Positions 53,281 through 64,000 of a stretch of 64,000 nt of DNA are shown in pieces. Below the pieces are notes generated by a model. That model did not search any database. It was given only the letters and a program-made list of their open reading frames with translations, and was not told where the DNA came from. Location: assembly GCA_024305405.1 (NCBI GenBank), contig JAKNDB010000109.1, positions 1,488,001 through 1,552,000 on the forward strand. Reading direction: 5' to 3'. The position numbers and the translations under genes were made by a program. Positions within the stretch are counted from its first letter, which is position 1. The number at the start of each line of letters is the position of its first letter. This DNA is from Dirofilaria immitis (lineage: Eukaryota; Nematoda; Chromadorea; Rhabditida; Onchocercidae).

Positions 53281-55659
53281 ATCTTAAATCCATACAACGA
53301 CTGGATCCATGTGCGGTAGCAATCATTGACAAGGTTATTAATTTCGTTAATTTACATATTTTTTTCTCCCTCAGTATTGTTTGCAGCTATTTCAGAAATG
53401 TCTCGTGTTTTATACATTCCAATTTTGGTTTTATTAAACTAGTTTTCAAAATAGGCTGCTGTAAGGTATAGATTCATATTCTAGTCTGAGATTTGAGACC
53501 ACTTGGACTTATGAGTGGCTAGAAAGTCAAATGGCGTTGTTAGTAGTACTTCTCCTTATTATTTGTTCTAGTAAAGAGAGAAATTAAAATAATTGATTTT
53601 ATAGGCTGTGCATGCGGCGCTTTACCAATTTGATAAATGTAGGACGCAGTGGGTGAAAACTGCGATCGAAGGTCCGCTATTTCTGTATAAACGAGCTGAT
53701 AAGCCTTTACATTCATTAATGATTGCAAACCGTCAATCTCTCGAGGATCATATCGAACCGATCACACCTCCATTGCGATTCTTTCTTGAAACTCCATATT
53801 TGTTCATGAATACTCAAGGTTTGTTTGCCTTAGATACTAAACTACCATCCGCTATTCATGCAATGCACAGCACAGTTCAATTTTTATTTCGGCAGCACAT
53901 GTTTTTTCTTAGTTCTATTTTGTACTTCCATTTCCTAATTTAAAGGTTTGTTTGTAGAAGGCGAGATAAGGGGTTTCTGGTTCTTTGAAGAAGAGGACTG
54001 TACGCGTTTATATAAACTGCTTGTCAAGCTTGCTTCTGGTTCAAGTCCATCGTCCTCTGCTGTCAACAATCCAAAAGAGCACTGTCATCTAGTTCGCAAA
54101 ATGAATGTAATGCCCATTCAAGTACTGCTGCTGGAAGAGGTGAAGCTAGTTGGATTTAGTTGATATTTTTGTAAATCCCTAGATTAATTCTAAAAGAAAG
54201 TTTGTAATGATAGATCTAACTACATTAATTGTATATATAACTGCACTGTTCATTGCGAAGATCATATGACGTGCGGAAGATTAGGGATCCAATACCGTGG
54301 GTCATCAGTAACTATTTGTTTTGTTGAGTACCCCAATCCTCACTTCAATGGCGTTGGGTAGTACGGTTTGTCTTAGAGCAGTTGATAACACATTAGCTTT
54401 TTTAATTGTTCATTATACTTTTCCTAATTATTCATTATAGTTTAGAGAAGAATTCGGGCAATTTTTTCTTTTTTTCTTGTTTTACTCATGTTTTTAAAGA
54501 CAGTCGCTGTAAAAGCTGGATCAAATGCCGGCTTTACTGCAGCAGCTGCTTTCGCAGCAAACAACGGCGAAATTACCGGATGTGCCAACTAGAGGTGCTT
54601 TGAATGCAGATGAGATTGAAAGACAGCTTATTCTTCGAGGCGCTAAGAGCGAAAGTACTGCGATGTCGACACAAAACGAATCACTTGCGAAAGTGATGGG
54701 GTAATTTTTTGGTTTGATTTTCAAGATATATTTTCAAAACTATTGCGCTAATGTCGTCTGCTCCTGATGTAAACTATTGTTCCAAGTAAAAAGCTTCTTT
54801 CGTAGTGGATTCGCAAATTTTATGATTGCTGAGGAAATTCTTTTAAATGATACTCCAGATGGCGAGTTAGACATTTAAAAAGTCGTCCACTATTAAGAGA
54901 AACTGATGACACCTAATTCCTAAAATTACATTCCTTATTCTGTGGAATTCATTCTATCTCTGGATTTTCTGGAACTGAACCATTTTTAGGAACACTACAT
55001 CAGCATCTGAGAAAAACGAAGAAGATGACTTATCCAATCTAGTGAATAATCTATCTCTTTGTGCTGCATCATCTAGTTTGAAAGATATGGAGAAGGTACG
55101 AATCGAATTTTTTTAATTTGAGAGCGTCGTTTTTGTAATTTAATATCTTTTGGGAAAGTTTACATTTTTTCAGCAGCGACTACAGAACAAAAATGAGCAG
55201 GATGGCGTACTAAAGGACGATATTTCACATGTGGTTTCTCTTACAAAGGATCAGTTATTAGTGGCATTAAAGCATTTATTGAAGGTTTGTTTAGTTGCTT
55301 CAGTCTGTTCAAAAATTTTAAAAAAATTAATAATAATATGTTTATGAAATTTTGCTACATTATCTTTTTTTTTCCTTTTTTTGGAAGAATAAGCAGTTTT
55401 TTGTAATATGAAGTTAGATCCGTAAACTGGATCTAACTTTGATTCATCACCTACTGATATTGTGTATACTCCAAGCATTTTAGTGATGATTATGTTATAA
55501 AAAAATTATGCAGAGTTGTCCAGTGGTTGCTCTACTATTCACAATAAACTGTTAGATATTTGAGGATTGCTAAGCTTTTTTCAGGACGATGGCTTTGTAA
55601 CTCGATTACATCGTGCATATTTGGATAGCATTAACACGCGACTGGGATTACGCGATTAA
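53277..55659 (+). CDS. dcap-1: DCP1, mRNA-decapping activator
   Basis: EVH1-domain activator of the DCP2 decapping enzyme, located in P-bodies. Exons: 53277-53333, 53605-53818, 53958-54139, 54516-54700, 54990-55095, 55174-55284, 55585-55659, summing to exactly 310 codons (309 aa) without any correction. EVH1 domain in exons 1-3: LDPCAVAIIDKAVHAALYQFD, EGPLFLYKR, the NRQSLEDHIEPI block corresponding to the family's NR...L.EPI, and EIRGFWFFEEEDC. Exon 4 carries a glutamine-rich helix (LLQQLLSQQ) and an ADEIERQLI segment. The end (LTKDQLLVALKHLL ... DGFVTRLHRAYLDSI) matches the conserved DCP1 trimerisation helix. Alternative acceptor AG at 54509-54510 is excluded by an in-frame stop, so 54516 is chosen. 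Confidence 0.93.
55411..55439 (+). repeat. Perfect 11-bp inverted repeat in DCP1 intron 6
   Basis: AAGTTAGATCC (55411-55421), seven-base loop, GGATCTAACTT (55429-55439). Located inside the intron between 55284 and 55585, it would form a stable hairpin in the pre-mRNA. Confidence 0.85.
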
Positions 55660-56808
55660 CGAGATTAATATGGAAGTACTTACCAGCAAGCGGCCTACTG
55701 GAGAAGAATAATAAAACATGTAAAATAGAGGCAGCCATTATCGGACGCTTAAAGATACAAAATTTCGTGTTAAGCATTCATTATCGTTGCTGTGGCATGG
55801 CATAATAATAGTTTTATCGTCAGCATATTATTGATAAATATTTCATTTTTTGTTCTTTATATATTTTCTGGTAATTTTTTATGCATTTTCCTATAATCGT
55901 CATAGAATATGTTTCATATGGATTTAAGATGGATGTATAGAGATAATATGGGCGGATTCTGGTTTCCTTTTGTATATAGTCTGCTATGCTTATTGTACTA
56001 CCATTTCACTATAATTTAATGCAAATATTTCCAGCTATTATGTACTATTTTAGAGAATTGAGAATTTAAAGAATTTAAGTGCTATTACTACGAATGTTGT
56101 TTTGGTATAATATTGCTAAATATAGATTAGAGTCTTTTGCTAAGTTTAGGTTACGAAAGGAAGTTTAATTTGGCAAGATAGGATTCATGAGTCCTTGATT
56201 GCAATCTGTTATTCCACTAATAATCTGAGATTTAAACTGAGATGCTTTACTTTGTAGCCATCTGACAACCCTTAATCTTCCTTCTTTTCACAGTTGATCT
56301 GAGTATGACTTTCTCGTTCATTCCAAAAATTCTAGGAAGTAGTGCTTTGTTTTTTTCATTTTATGGGTACTTCTGCCGTCAAGATGAATACCAAATTTTG
56401 GAAGTATAAAGAACCGCTTTCTACGCTTTCTATTTCTACAATCGAAATGATCTTTTCGGAAAGGAAGGATAGGGGAATATTCGTTCAAAAAGTCATTGTG
56501 GTCACCCAATTCAAAAAATGAATGGTGTGTGGTTGAAATCAAATATATCGAAATCAAACACTTCCAGTGGAACTGGTTTTACATTCGATAGTTGGGCTCC
56601 GTTTGATCCTTCGATCTGAACGGACAACGTTAAAGATGCTACCTATTCAACTTTGTCGTGCATCGCTCGTTAGTTAGTATTTTCACACGCGATAAGATTG
56701 ACGCAGATTCTCGTAGTGCAAAGCACAAAGTTCGATCTCTCATATGATAAATAGAGAAGACAATGAATCAAAACATGTTATATGTTATCTGAGATGCAGC
56801 AGTGATTT
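55660..56808. other. Convergent 3' intergenic region (DCP1 / TIM21)
   Basis: 1.1 kb between converging genes. Contains the DCP1 3' UTR and A/T-rich DNA; no gene recognised. An open minus-strand stretch at 56318-56557 is unlike any family I know. Confidence 0.45.
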
Positions 56809-57879
56809 TCAACGATTATCTATTAGAACAACATATTCTGGAACTGGATCAGCAGATGATACGATAAGAAAGCGCCACTCCCAGGAGCCGTCATTCTTTT
56901 CCATTTCACATGTTGCAATACCTTCACGTCGAGTACCTTTTACGTTAAACATTACGCGTGTCCTATCATTTCCATCCTATAACAAATTGATCTCTAATCG
57001 CAAATATGAGGAGGTAAACACCATAATATCAGGTACAAATAAATGAAACCAAAGACAATTTCACAATTCAAATTTTAAAAAACCACAAATTTTACTTTTT
57101 ATAAACATGATGTACAACTTGTTTCATTCGTCCACGTCCTTCCACATATCCCATAATTGAATCACCTAGTAATCTATGACACTCCGGATCTTTTTGATTA
57201 AGGATAATGCCTTTGAAAATACTCTTTGCGGTGCTCCAGGTGAAAACATTTCCTCATACAGTAAATATGTCATACCTCCCACAACAAGCATTGACACTAC
57301 ATATGCCATGTACAGATACGCATTGGTTGCCTTTTCTTTCACTAAAATCCGAAAACAATCCATAATTTAATTCACTCATATCAGTTCATCTTCTAACAAT
57401 ACTTCAATAATTATTTAATTTCAGGAAAAAAGACCTATCTTATTTTGAAACTCAATCAGAATATCCCACTGTGATGCAAGAATTTTAACAAGACATATTC
57501 GTTGGAATTTTAAACAGAACAGGATATGACTACATAGATTAAGCCAACGATAATCATTCACCAGCAACAATTTGGTTAACGGTAGAAAATGTGCCCACCT
57601 CAAGTCAAAATGTCTTAGTTAAAAAACCAACTGGTGATCTGCTACTAAATTCAACGACATTGGTTTAAATAATCTCGATTAGAATACAGCAATACCTTTA
57701 TCTGCTGTAGTTTGAGATTCTTTTATGATAACTTTTTCCAAAATCGACTTGGTCTCCTTCACTTTCATTTCTTTATTGCTTACCGACTCCACATTTCTCC
57801 TGATGATGACCGTTGGAATTGGGATAAAATGATGCCGTAAAAAGGGAGTACCGACGCTGAATAACCCGTTCAATAGCAT
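56809..57879 (-). CDS. TIM21, mitochondrial inner-membrane import subunit (two one-base frame breaks)
   Basis: Subunit of the TIM23 presequence translocase; its intermembrane-space domain contacts TOM22 and the respiratory chain. Exons: 57879-57696 (ATG at 57879), 57341-57096, 56976-56809; with two added bases the sum is exactly 200 codons (199 aa; human 248 with a longer presequence). The N-terminus is basic and Leu/Phe-rich without acidic residues up to about residue 28 (FLRHHFIP, VIIRR), as for a mitochondrial presequence. Exon 2 holds the membrane segment (AYLYMAYVVSMLVVGGMTYLLY) followed by EEMFSPGAPQRVFSKAL and GDSIMGYVEGRGR, the TIM21 signature. Exon 3 has VMFNVKGTRREG, WEWRFLIV and ends VVLIDNR. 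The T-runs 57191-57195 and 57096-57100 each need one more base to keep IKKDPEC and the exon 2/3 join in frame. Confidence 0.9.
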
Positions 57880-59363
57880 TGAGACCAATATGCAGCATAG
57901 TTACTATCTAAAAGTTTTCACCTCTAAATTTTTCACTAATCCGCCACAAGGAATGCACTGACCATACGTATTGATGCTTTGCAAAGGAAACTTCGAGATG
58001 CATAGGCTATAGAACACTATCCAATGATCTTAAGTAGAACGCTTACCGTACAGGATGTAGAAAAATTGTCGAAACTTCCTTACATTCCACTTAATTAATC
58101 AAGGTACGATCAAGAAGTCACACTGTAGGAGTATGGTCATTTGGAAATCAATAATCTTGTCTTATTCAAACCTTTCTATATGCTCACTCGACGAACGGAT
58201 ACTAATTCTTCAGTGAGCGTAGCGCTCTGAAATAAATCCAGGTAACGCGAAACATCTGTAATCTGCATCATCCTAAATTCAAAATACTGGAAGCGAAAGA
58301 AATTTGTGATCTGACGACTCACGATACTACAGTTGTCTCAGATAACGAAAAATTTGATAAAATAGAAACTCTTACTTACTTATTTACCGAAGCAAATAAG
58401 TGGAGAGGAAACGATGAGTGCCGCATGGCACTAAGTAATGAATAATATAAATAATAATGAACAATTGTACTGGACAAAAATCCATAAATTGCTAATTATA
58501 TTGGATAAATAATTACAAATCTGAATAATTTTACTTACAAAATATAGCCTCCTCCTTCCGATGCGTATCAACGTCATCTTTTCCACAAAAAAAGGAGAAA
58601 ATAGTATATAAAGGAGCAAATAAACACCAAGGCATATATTCAGAACAAAAAATAATTCAATTAATTCAACATTTTCCTTTCGATTACACATCCAAAACAT
58701 CGATAACATTGTTTGAATAAACCTCCAAAAATTTATCAGTTCCAACATCGCTATCCCTATATTCATAGCAAATAAATGAAAGAAGAAAATGAATTAGGAC
58801 AAAACACACATTCAATTATGCACATACATTTGGAGTGGTAATTTTTAAAAAGGCACCAACATTCAGGCTCTTTTACCACCACTCTAAACGAGGTATATAC
58901 AGTTCGGAATTCATATGCACGCACAGATACAACATGGATTAGATAATGAAATCCCTTCGTACGGTGCCAAAAACAATAAATCAATCTTACGTTCAACCAG
59001 AAACTAAAATTTGGGAAAATCTGCATAATAGAAGAAAGGCGGCCTAGAAAACGCACAACACATAAGATCATGAAAAATTGTTATTTATGACAGATAACAA
59101 TAATTTCGCCTGAAATTAAAAAGACTGAACATGAAAAAAAGTGGCATTCAATACTACAATTATCGTCTTCAGACTAATAAATTTATCGTCTCCATTACAT
59201 TTGACTATTTCAAGAAAAGAAATGAAGAAGATTCCTAAAACGGCTCGGAATAAAAATCATCTTAAAATAAAATTTATGAATTGTGAAATCAGATAACAAT
59301 ATGACCACAGCAGAAAGACATTAATACAACGAGGAAGATACATATTTTTAATAAACAGCAATT
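57880..59363. other. Intergenic region between HUWE1 and TIM21 with two abutting long minus-strand ORFs
   Basis: 1.5 kb downstream of the HUWE1 stop. On the minus strand 59071-58763 (102 aa) and 58766-58431 (111 aa) are both open from ATG to stop and overlap as ATGA. Both are hydrophobic and aromatic-rich (for example LNICLGVYLLLYILF in the second). Neither matches a family I know, and the base composition is that of A/T-rich 3' sequence, so I do not call them genes. A small palindrome GAGCG-TAG-CGCTC lies at about 58216-58228. Confidence 0.35.
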
Positions 59364-62300
59364 TTAAGCGAAACCAAATCCTTCAGTACACTCACGCACG
59401 GCTAACAACAACATATCCCGGAGCTTGTCATATGTTTCGTATTGCGGAAGATCCAATTGATTGAAGCTGTAACAATGATTTAATATAACTGAATGAGAGG
59501 ATAATGAAAATTTGCAAAATACTTCGAAATCAAAATAGAGAATGCAAATACCACGTATGCGCTGTTGGTAACCGATCTGAAGATCGCGAATCCAAATGAA
59601 TGGAAAATTTCTGTGTACCATTCATACCTTCAAGTGCGGCAAAACCTTGCAAGGGAACTTTGCTGGTACCAGTAACGAACTGAAGAAACTTTGCACGATC
59701 TTCCTGTTCAAACGAACGTAATGCTTTCCAAAACCATTGTATCTGCAAAAATACAGTGATTATAATAACAAAGAGATTAGACTAACAATACGTCATCATC
59801 ATCGAAAAAATTGGATGTTTGGAAGAAAAGATAATCTACCTGAGACGAGGATTTAGTGTATGTCTTATATTCTGTATTAGCATAGAGATCATCGATATCA
59901 ACATTAGGAAGCCCACTTATCAATAATTCTAATTCTTGCTCATTGAAAATTGATATCAAATGCTTCGAATTATTTCATAAAAGCCTTCCAAAAATGCTTT
60001 CAACTGTTGATTGATAGAACCTGCAAGGAAAGAGCTGCTATGCACTAAATTATAGCAAATTGTTTAAAGTGTGGTTTATTTGGTCTTACAAACACTATTA
60101 AAAATCCGAAATGCATGTTAGCATAAATAAATTATAAAAGACTGAATCGGTAAAAAAAAGAAAAAAAACAAACCAGTCATTTTCATCTGACAAACGAGTT
60201 TCACATATTCTTCTTTATTTTCATCAGTAACTGGAATGGATGATCCATTTTCTTTCAACATGCGCATTTTCCTAACTCCAAATTCCTCAACTTCCAAACT
60301 AAATGTCAGTTCTGTACCAAGATCTTCGATCGGATTATTGAGCAAGAATTCCAATGACTTGTAAAAACTAGGGTCCTGAAATGCACACCTCTGGAAATCA
60401 ATTTCCAGGATTTTTTGCTATATAAATAGACTTCTCTTAATAATTCGCCTAGCATTCCTTATCCCATTTCCAATTACCATCTCTTATACTCTCCTATTTC
60501 ACAAAAAAACATGCTTCATCTTTCGTTCAGCAGAAGAATACAGTACCTCTGATTCTAAATCCTGTGCTCGAACAGGAACACTTAAAATATGCTTGTAAAA
60601 TGCTCGAGTAAAATAACATTCCAACAATTTGTTTTCATATATTGCTTTTGCTATAATTCTCCCAACAAACTGAAATAGAAGATTACTGTAAAATTTTACA
60701 CGAAGGAACAATTCAAAACATATCGAAAAGAAATGACAGTTGAAGAACGATTTTTTTGAAAAAACTTAGAAATGAATTTGAGTTGCAACGATACAAAAAT
60801 GAAATAGGTGCAATAAAACCTTGAAATATTCCAAATGTTCCGGATTAATGTAAGAAGTCTTATTGATCATATATGTTACACGATCGCCTGGGGAAGTTAT
60901 AAATAGTGCATAGTTAGGATTGAAAATTTCCCGTGTGATGATTGAAAACCATTCACGCAATAATCCACCAGCATCTTGCCCTTCTTCGCCCTCGAAGATA
61001 ATGTAAAATCTCGCCTTCCATTCCGGAGTACGCAATCTGAATAACTCCCGAAAACTATCGCTGAATAAGTGACTGCGACGAATCCGTACCGCTACATCTT
61101 CACCTCTGTAACATTTATTGATTATAAAATCTTTCTCGATTTAACATAAAAAGCAAATACTAATTCCACGAATATAATAACATTTCGAAAGAAATTGATG
61201 CTGGGCGAAAAACAAACCTAACACGCTCATCAATTTTCTGCATTTGTTTCCGGAAATAGATGCGCTTGACATCAAAGTCCAGTAATTTCGGCATTTGAGT
61301 TAGTACTGCGAATGGTCCATCCGTTAAACTACCGCCACTCTGTCTCAGAACTTGATTCAACATATTCCGATGCTTCTCTGAAAACAATTCAGTAGTGAAT
61401 GCCACTATTTGTAACAAGTAAAGACTGAATACCAAAATTTTATAAATGCTAGTTGGAATCCTATGAACGTTTAATAGAATTAATTTTACAACTCCTTCTT
61501 GAAAAAAAAAGCGTAAAGATAAAACAGTTAAAGCGGTTATTCAGAAAGAATGATGTATATTCACGAAAAACACATTATATATATAATGCAATATACCTGC
61601 AAAATGAAGGAGTTTTTGAGCATCTGGATGCTCATGTAGTTTGCTTGGATCAGTAGAAGATAATTCCGATCCATATACCAGAAAAAGGCTTCGGCGCTAG
61701 GCTGAAGAGCTAAAGCTGCATGTGCATCTGCATTTGTAAGACGTTTTAGACATCTTGATACGAGTTCCCACAACGGTTCCAACGTATTCAATAATACGCT
61801 CATGCTTTCTTCTTTCTAAAATCTTAGAAATAAGTGGAACAAAGAGAATGTATTTACAAATAATAATCGACTGTCCAAAAATGCTTTGCCAATCAGAACG
61901 ATGTATAAAGAATCAAACAAAAGAGACAAAATTACTATTAGAAATCACAGATTTGATTAAATTTAAGTAAAGGTAAAAACAGAACGTATCAAATGGATGT
62001 GAATAGGTAAGGTGAATCCGACAAAAAGTTACAAGCCTCACCTCGACGACTTTTTTCTTCCACGTTCGTCGCCCGCATTTTCGTTGTCCTCTTCCGCTAC
62101 ATGTTCGTCATCTTGCTCACCTGTAGTATCGACGCTCACGTCAATTTCAACACACCTCGCATGTGCTTGCAACACTTCTCTTATTTTCATGATTGTCTGC
62201 AGCGTTCTCAGAAATACGTTTTGGACGCCATTTTTGTCAGTAAGTGCTCTCATTGCTGGTAACTGTAGTTCATAACAGCCTGATGCATTCATAACTGCCC

Positions 62301-64000
62301 GTGAGTTCAATATTCCACTGATCACAATTACTGATTCGTCATAACTACAACGAAATTTCATGTCCTCATTATCATTATTTAAAACATGAACTATATTTCA
62401 AAAATTATCTGGATCAGAAACAATAAGTCCACAAAAGTTTATAAGCTCAGAACATAACCGTTTTAGGTATCCAATTGGAAAAGAACCTATACGAAATTAT
62501 CGTTTCTGTTATGATACACCGATTTGTAAAGGAAAAGTCTGACCGGTTAAGTGCAACTTTTGAGCCCGATGGCTGTTGCTCAAAAGATGATGAAGGGCTT
62601 CCTTCGCTGGGTAGTTCTTTCAGTTCTTCCTCAAGCCTCTCAATATGTGGCAAAAGTCGAGCTCCTAGACGTTCAGCAGCATTTATAAGAAGAGACATTA
62701 TGAAAGATTTCGTGGATGGAGTGAGAGCACGGATCAATTCCAATAATAAGGTTCGCCCATCTGTTAAACCTTCTTCTGAACATTCACCTTCTGTCAAGGC
62801 CTGGAAACTCAAATTAAGATAAACCGCTACATATTATGGAGTTGGAAGATCAAAATGTTAAAACAAACCAAAACAATGTGTTCTAGTTGCTGAGTAAGTG
62901 GAGGTCTTTCTGCTGACGAGTCAATCGACATTTTCGTGACAGTCTCATCCGGTAAAGTCTGGACGATCTGAAACGGTTAAATGCTGATAACCCTGGATAA
63001 GAACTTATCTCGAGAAATTAAGTCATCTTCTTAATACTTAGTAAATTCAAGAAATAGGTCGAGCTAAGTTATTTAATCATAATCTCAAAATAAAAATAAC
63101 TTACTGTACATATAAGGCGAAGCAGCTTATCCTGCAGTATCGACGAGGACAGAATAACCGGACGTCTGATGTGTTCCATTAGTACGCCAACAGCACTATC
63201 TTCAAGTGACAAAGCAGCCATGCTTGCATTAACGCCACCCGGCCCCAATGCTGTTTCTAATGATGAACCGTGCCGATGCGCACAACGGGATGACATATCA
63301 GCTTTCGACAAACTGAAAATATTGAGATGTTAAGAAGGAAATTTCACAGCAAAAATATGAATAACTCTTTCAAAATCTCTTTGAAGTGTTCCAACATGAA
63401 ATTTTCTGATTGCTTCTGTTTTACAGTAACCACACAAAGTCAACCAAATCGATGACAATTTCATGCAGGACTTCTAAATTTAAAAATCTACACAAGATAT
63501 ATAACTCAGACATATTCTCAGTTACAACTTCTTCCAATACTAAGACAAAAATGATGAATTAATACAGAAAAAATTAAAAATAGATAACCAGAAGTAAAGA
63601 AAAAAATGAAAACGTTCATCACAAAATAACTTACCCATGAACGATAGCCCAAAATTGTGAGAATGGTGGTGTATGCAACGTAGCACTGGAAAGAGAACCT
63701 GATGTACGTAATTTTGCAGGAAGGAAATGACCTGGATATGTTTTTGCAAGATTGATTAGTGTATCCAGTACAAGACGGCAGACTGTTGCTAAGATTGCTG
63801 GATGTAAAGCAACTGCAAGTACAATGCATTAAGAAGTTCACAAAAACTTAATGAACTGAGGAAACTTCGGCTTATTAAATCCACTGTGAGCAATCACTAT
63901 TCCACATTCACGTTCTTAAAGGAAGGATCTTCTAGATTTTGAAACTCCAACCTATATGAGTACTCTTGAAAAACTTGACTGCTTGCTCATGTTGACCAAT
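59364..64000 (-). CDS. eel-1: HUWE1-type HECT E3 ubiquitin ligase, C-terminal part (gene enters from the right edge)
   Basis: Giant HECT ubiquitin ligase; only the last portion lies here. Exons with coding similarity occur at about 63838-63520, 63310-63110, 62810-62450, 62340-62040, 61800-61640, 61400-61215, 61110-60826, 60670-60545, 60375-60172, 60020-59840, 59742-59552 and 59466-59364. Before the HECT domain: [12 protein letters not shown]...[11 protein letters not shown] (about 61780-61660) and [15 protein letters not shown] (about 61290-61240). HECT N-lobe: [56 protein letters not shown]-lobe: [16 protein letters not shown], then PTAHTCFNQLDLP with the catalytic cysteine; its codon is split TG|C by the last intron. 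The end ECTEGFGFA matches the family. One base is missing at about 59965-59968 (ATTCGAAG where ATTCCGAAG keeps EII-KHLISIF in frame). Confidence 0.93.

Noticed and set aside
1..64000. CRISPR arrays, bacterial operons, symbiont insertion
   Set aside because: No spaced direct repeats, no ribosome-binding-site-led gene runs and no bacterial gene families were seen; all recognised genes are intron-bearing animal genes.

Overview
This window looks like nuclear DNA from a nematode. It is strongly A/T-rich, its genes are split into many short exons by introns of roughly 60-1200 bases, several start codons sit just behind an acceptor-like TTTTCAG/ATTTCAG, and every recognisable protein is a conserved animal housekeeping or regulatory protein. 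A filarial or related spirurid worm is my inference from composition and gene style; nothing in the window proves it.

Layout: NUP155/npp-8 runs off the left edge (minus, 5165 to <1) and is divergent from a sphingosine-1-phosphate lyase family gene (plus, 7521-11042). An A/T-rich, gene-poor stretch follows (about 11.0-22.6 kb). It holds decayed minus-strand coding-like sequence, two possible exons of an unknown plus-strand gene, a small secreted cysteine-rich protein (minus, 19411-17915 and beyond) and a block of microsatellites. Then come SPO11 (minus, 25203-22677), CTF18 (minus, 31655-26419), G3BP/gtbp-1 (minus, 38072-34555), SLMAP (plus, 40904-43439), DRP-1 (minus, 50379-44114), DCP1/dcap-1 (plus, 53277-55659), TIM21 (minus, 57879-56809) and the C-terminal part of the HECT ligase HUWE1/eel-1 (minus, entering from the right edge and ending at 59364).

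The genes are functionally unrelated neighbours (nuclear pore, sphingolipid catabolism, meiotic breaks, cohesion clamp loading, stress-granule RNA binding, STRIPAK/FHA signalling, mitochondrial fission, mRNA decapping, mitochondrial import, ubiquitin ligation). I see no operon-like clustering; same-strand gaps are over 1 kb.

The most important observation is technical but affects every protein here. Hand-joining exons by conserved reading frame exposes ten places, in eight of the nine conserved genes I could reconstruct well, where exactly one base is missing. Seven are A/T runs of five where six are needed, one is a C run of four where five are needed, and two are CG where CCG is expected within a TCGAA context. 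Adding one base at each makes the exon lengths sum to whole codons in SPL, SPO11, CTF18, G3BP and TIM21. One lesion sits on the SPO11 catalytic tyrosine codon. Under-called bases in the assembly are the likeliest explanation. The most interesting biology is the lyase gene, whose cofactor pocket departs from the family at several normally fixed residues, and a possible in-frame N-terminal extension of DRP-1. I found no convincing wholly new system.
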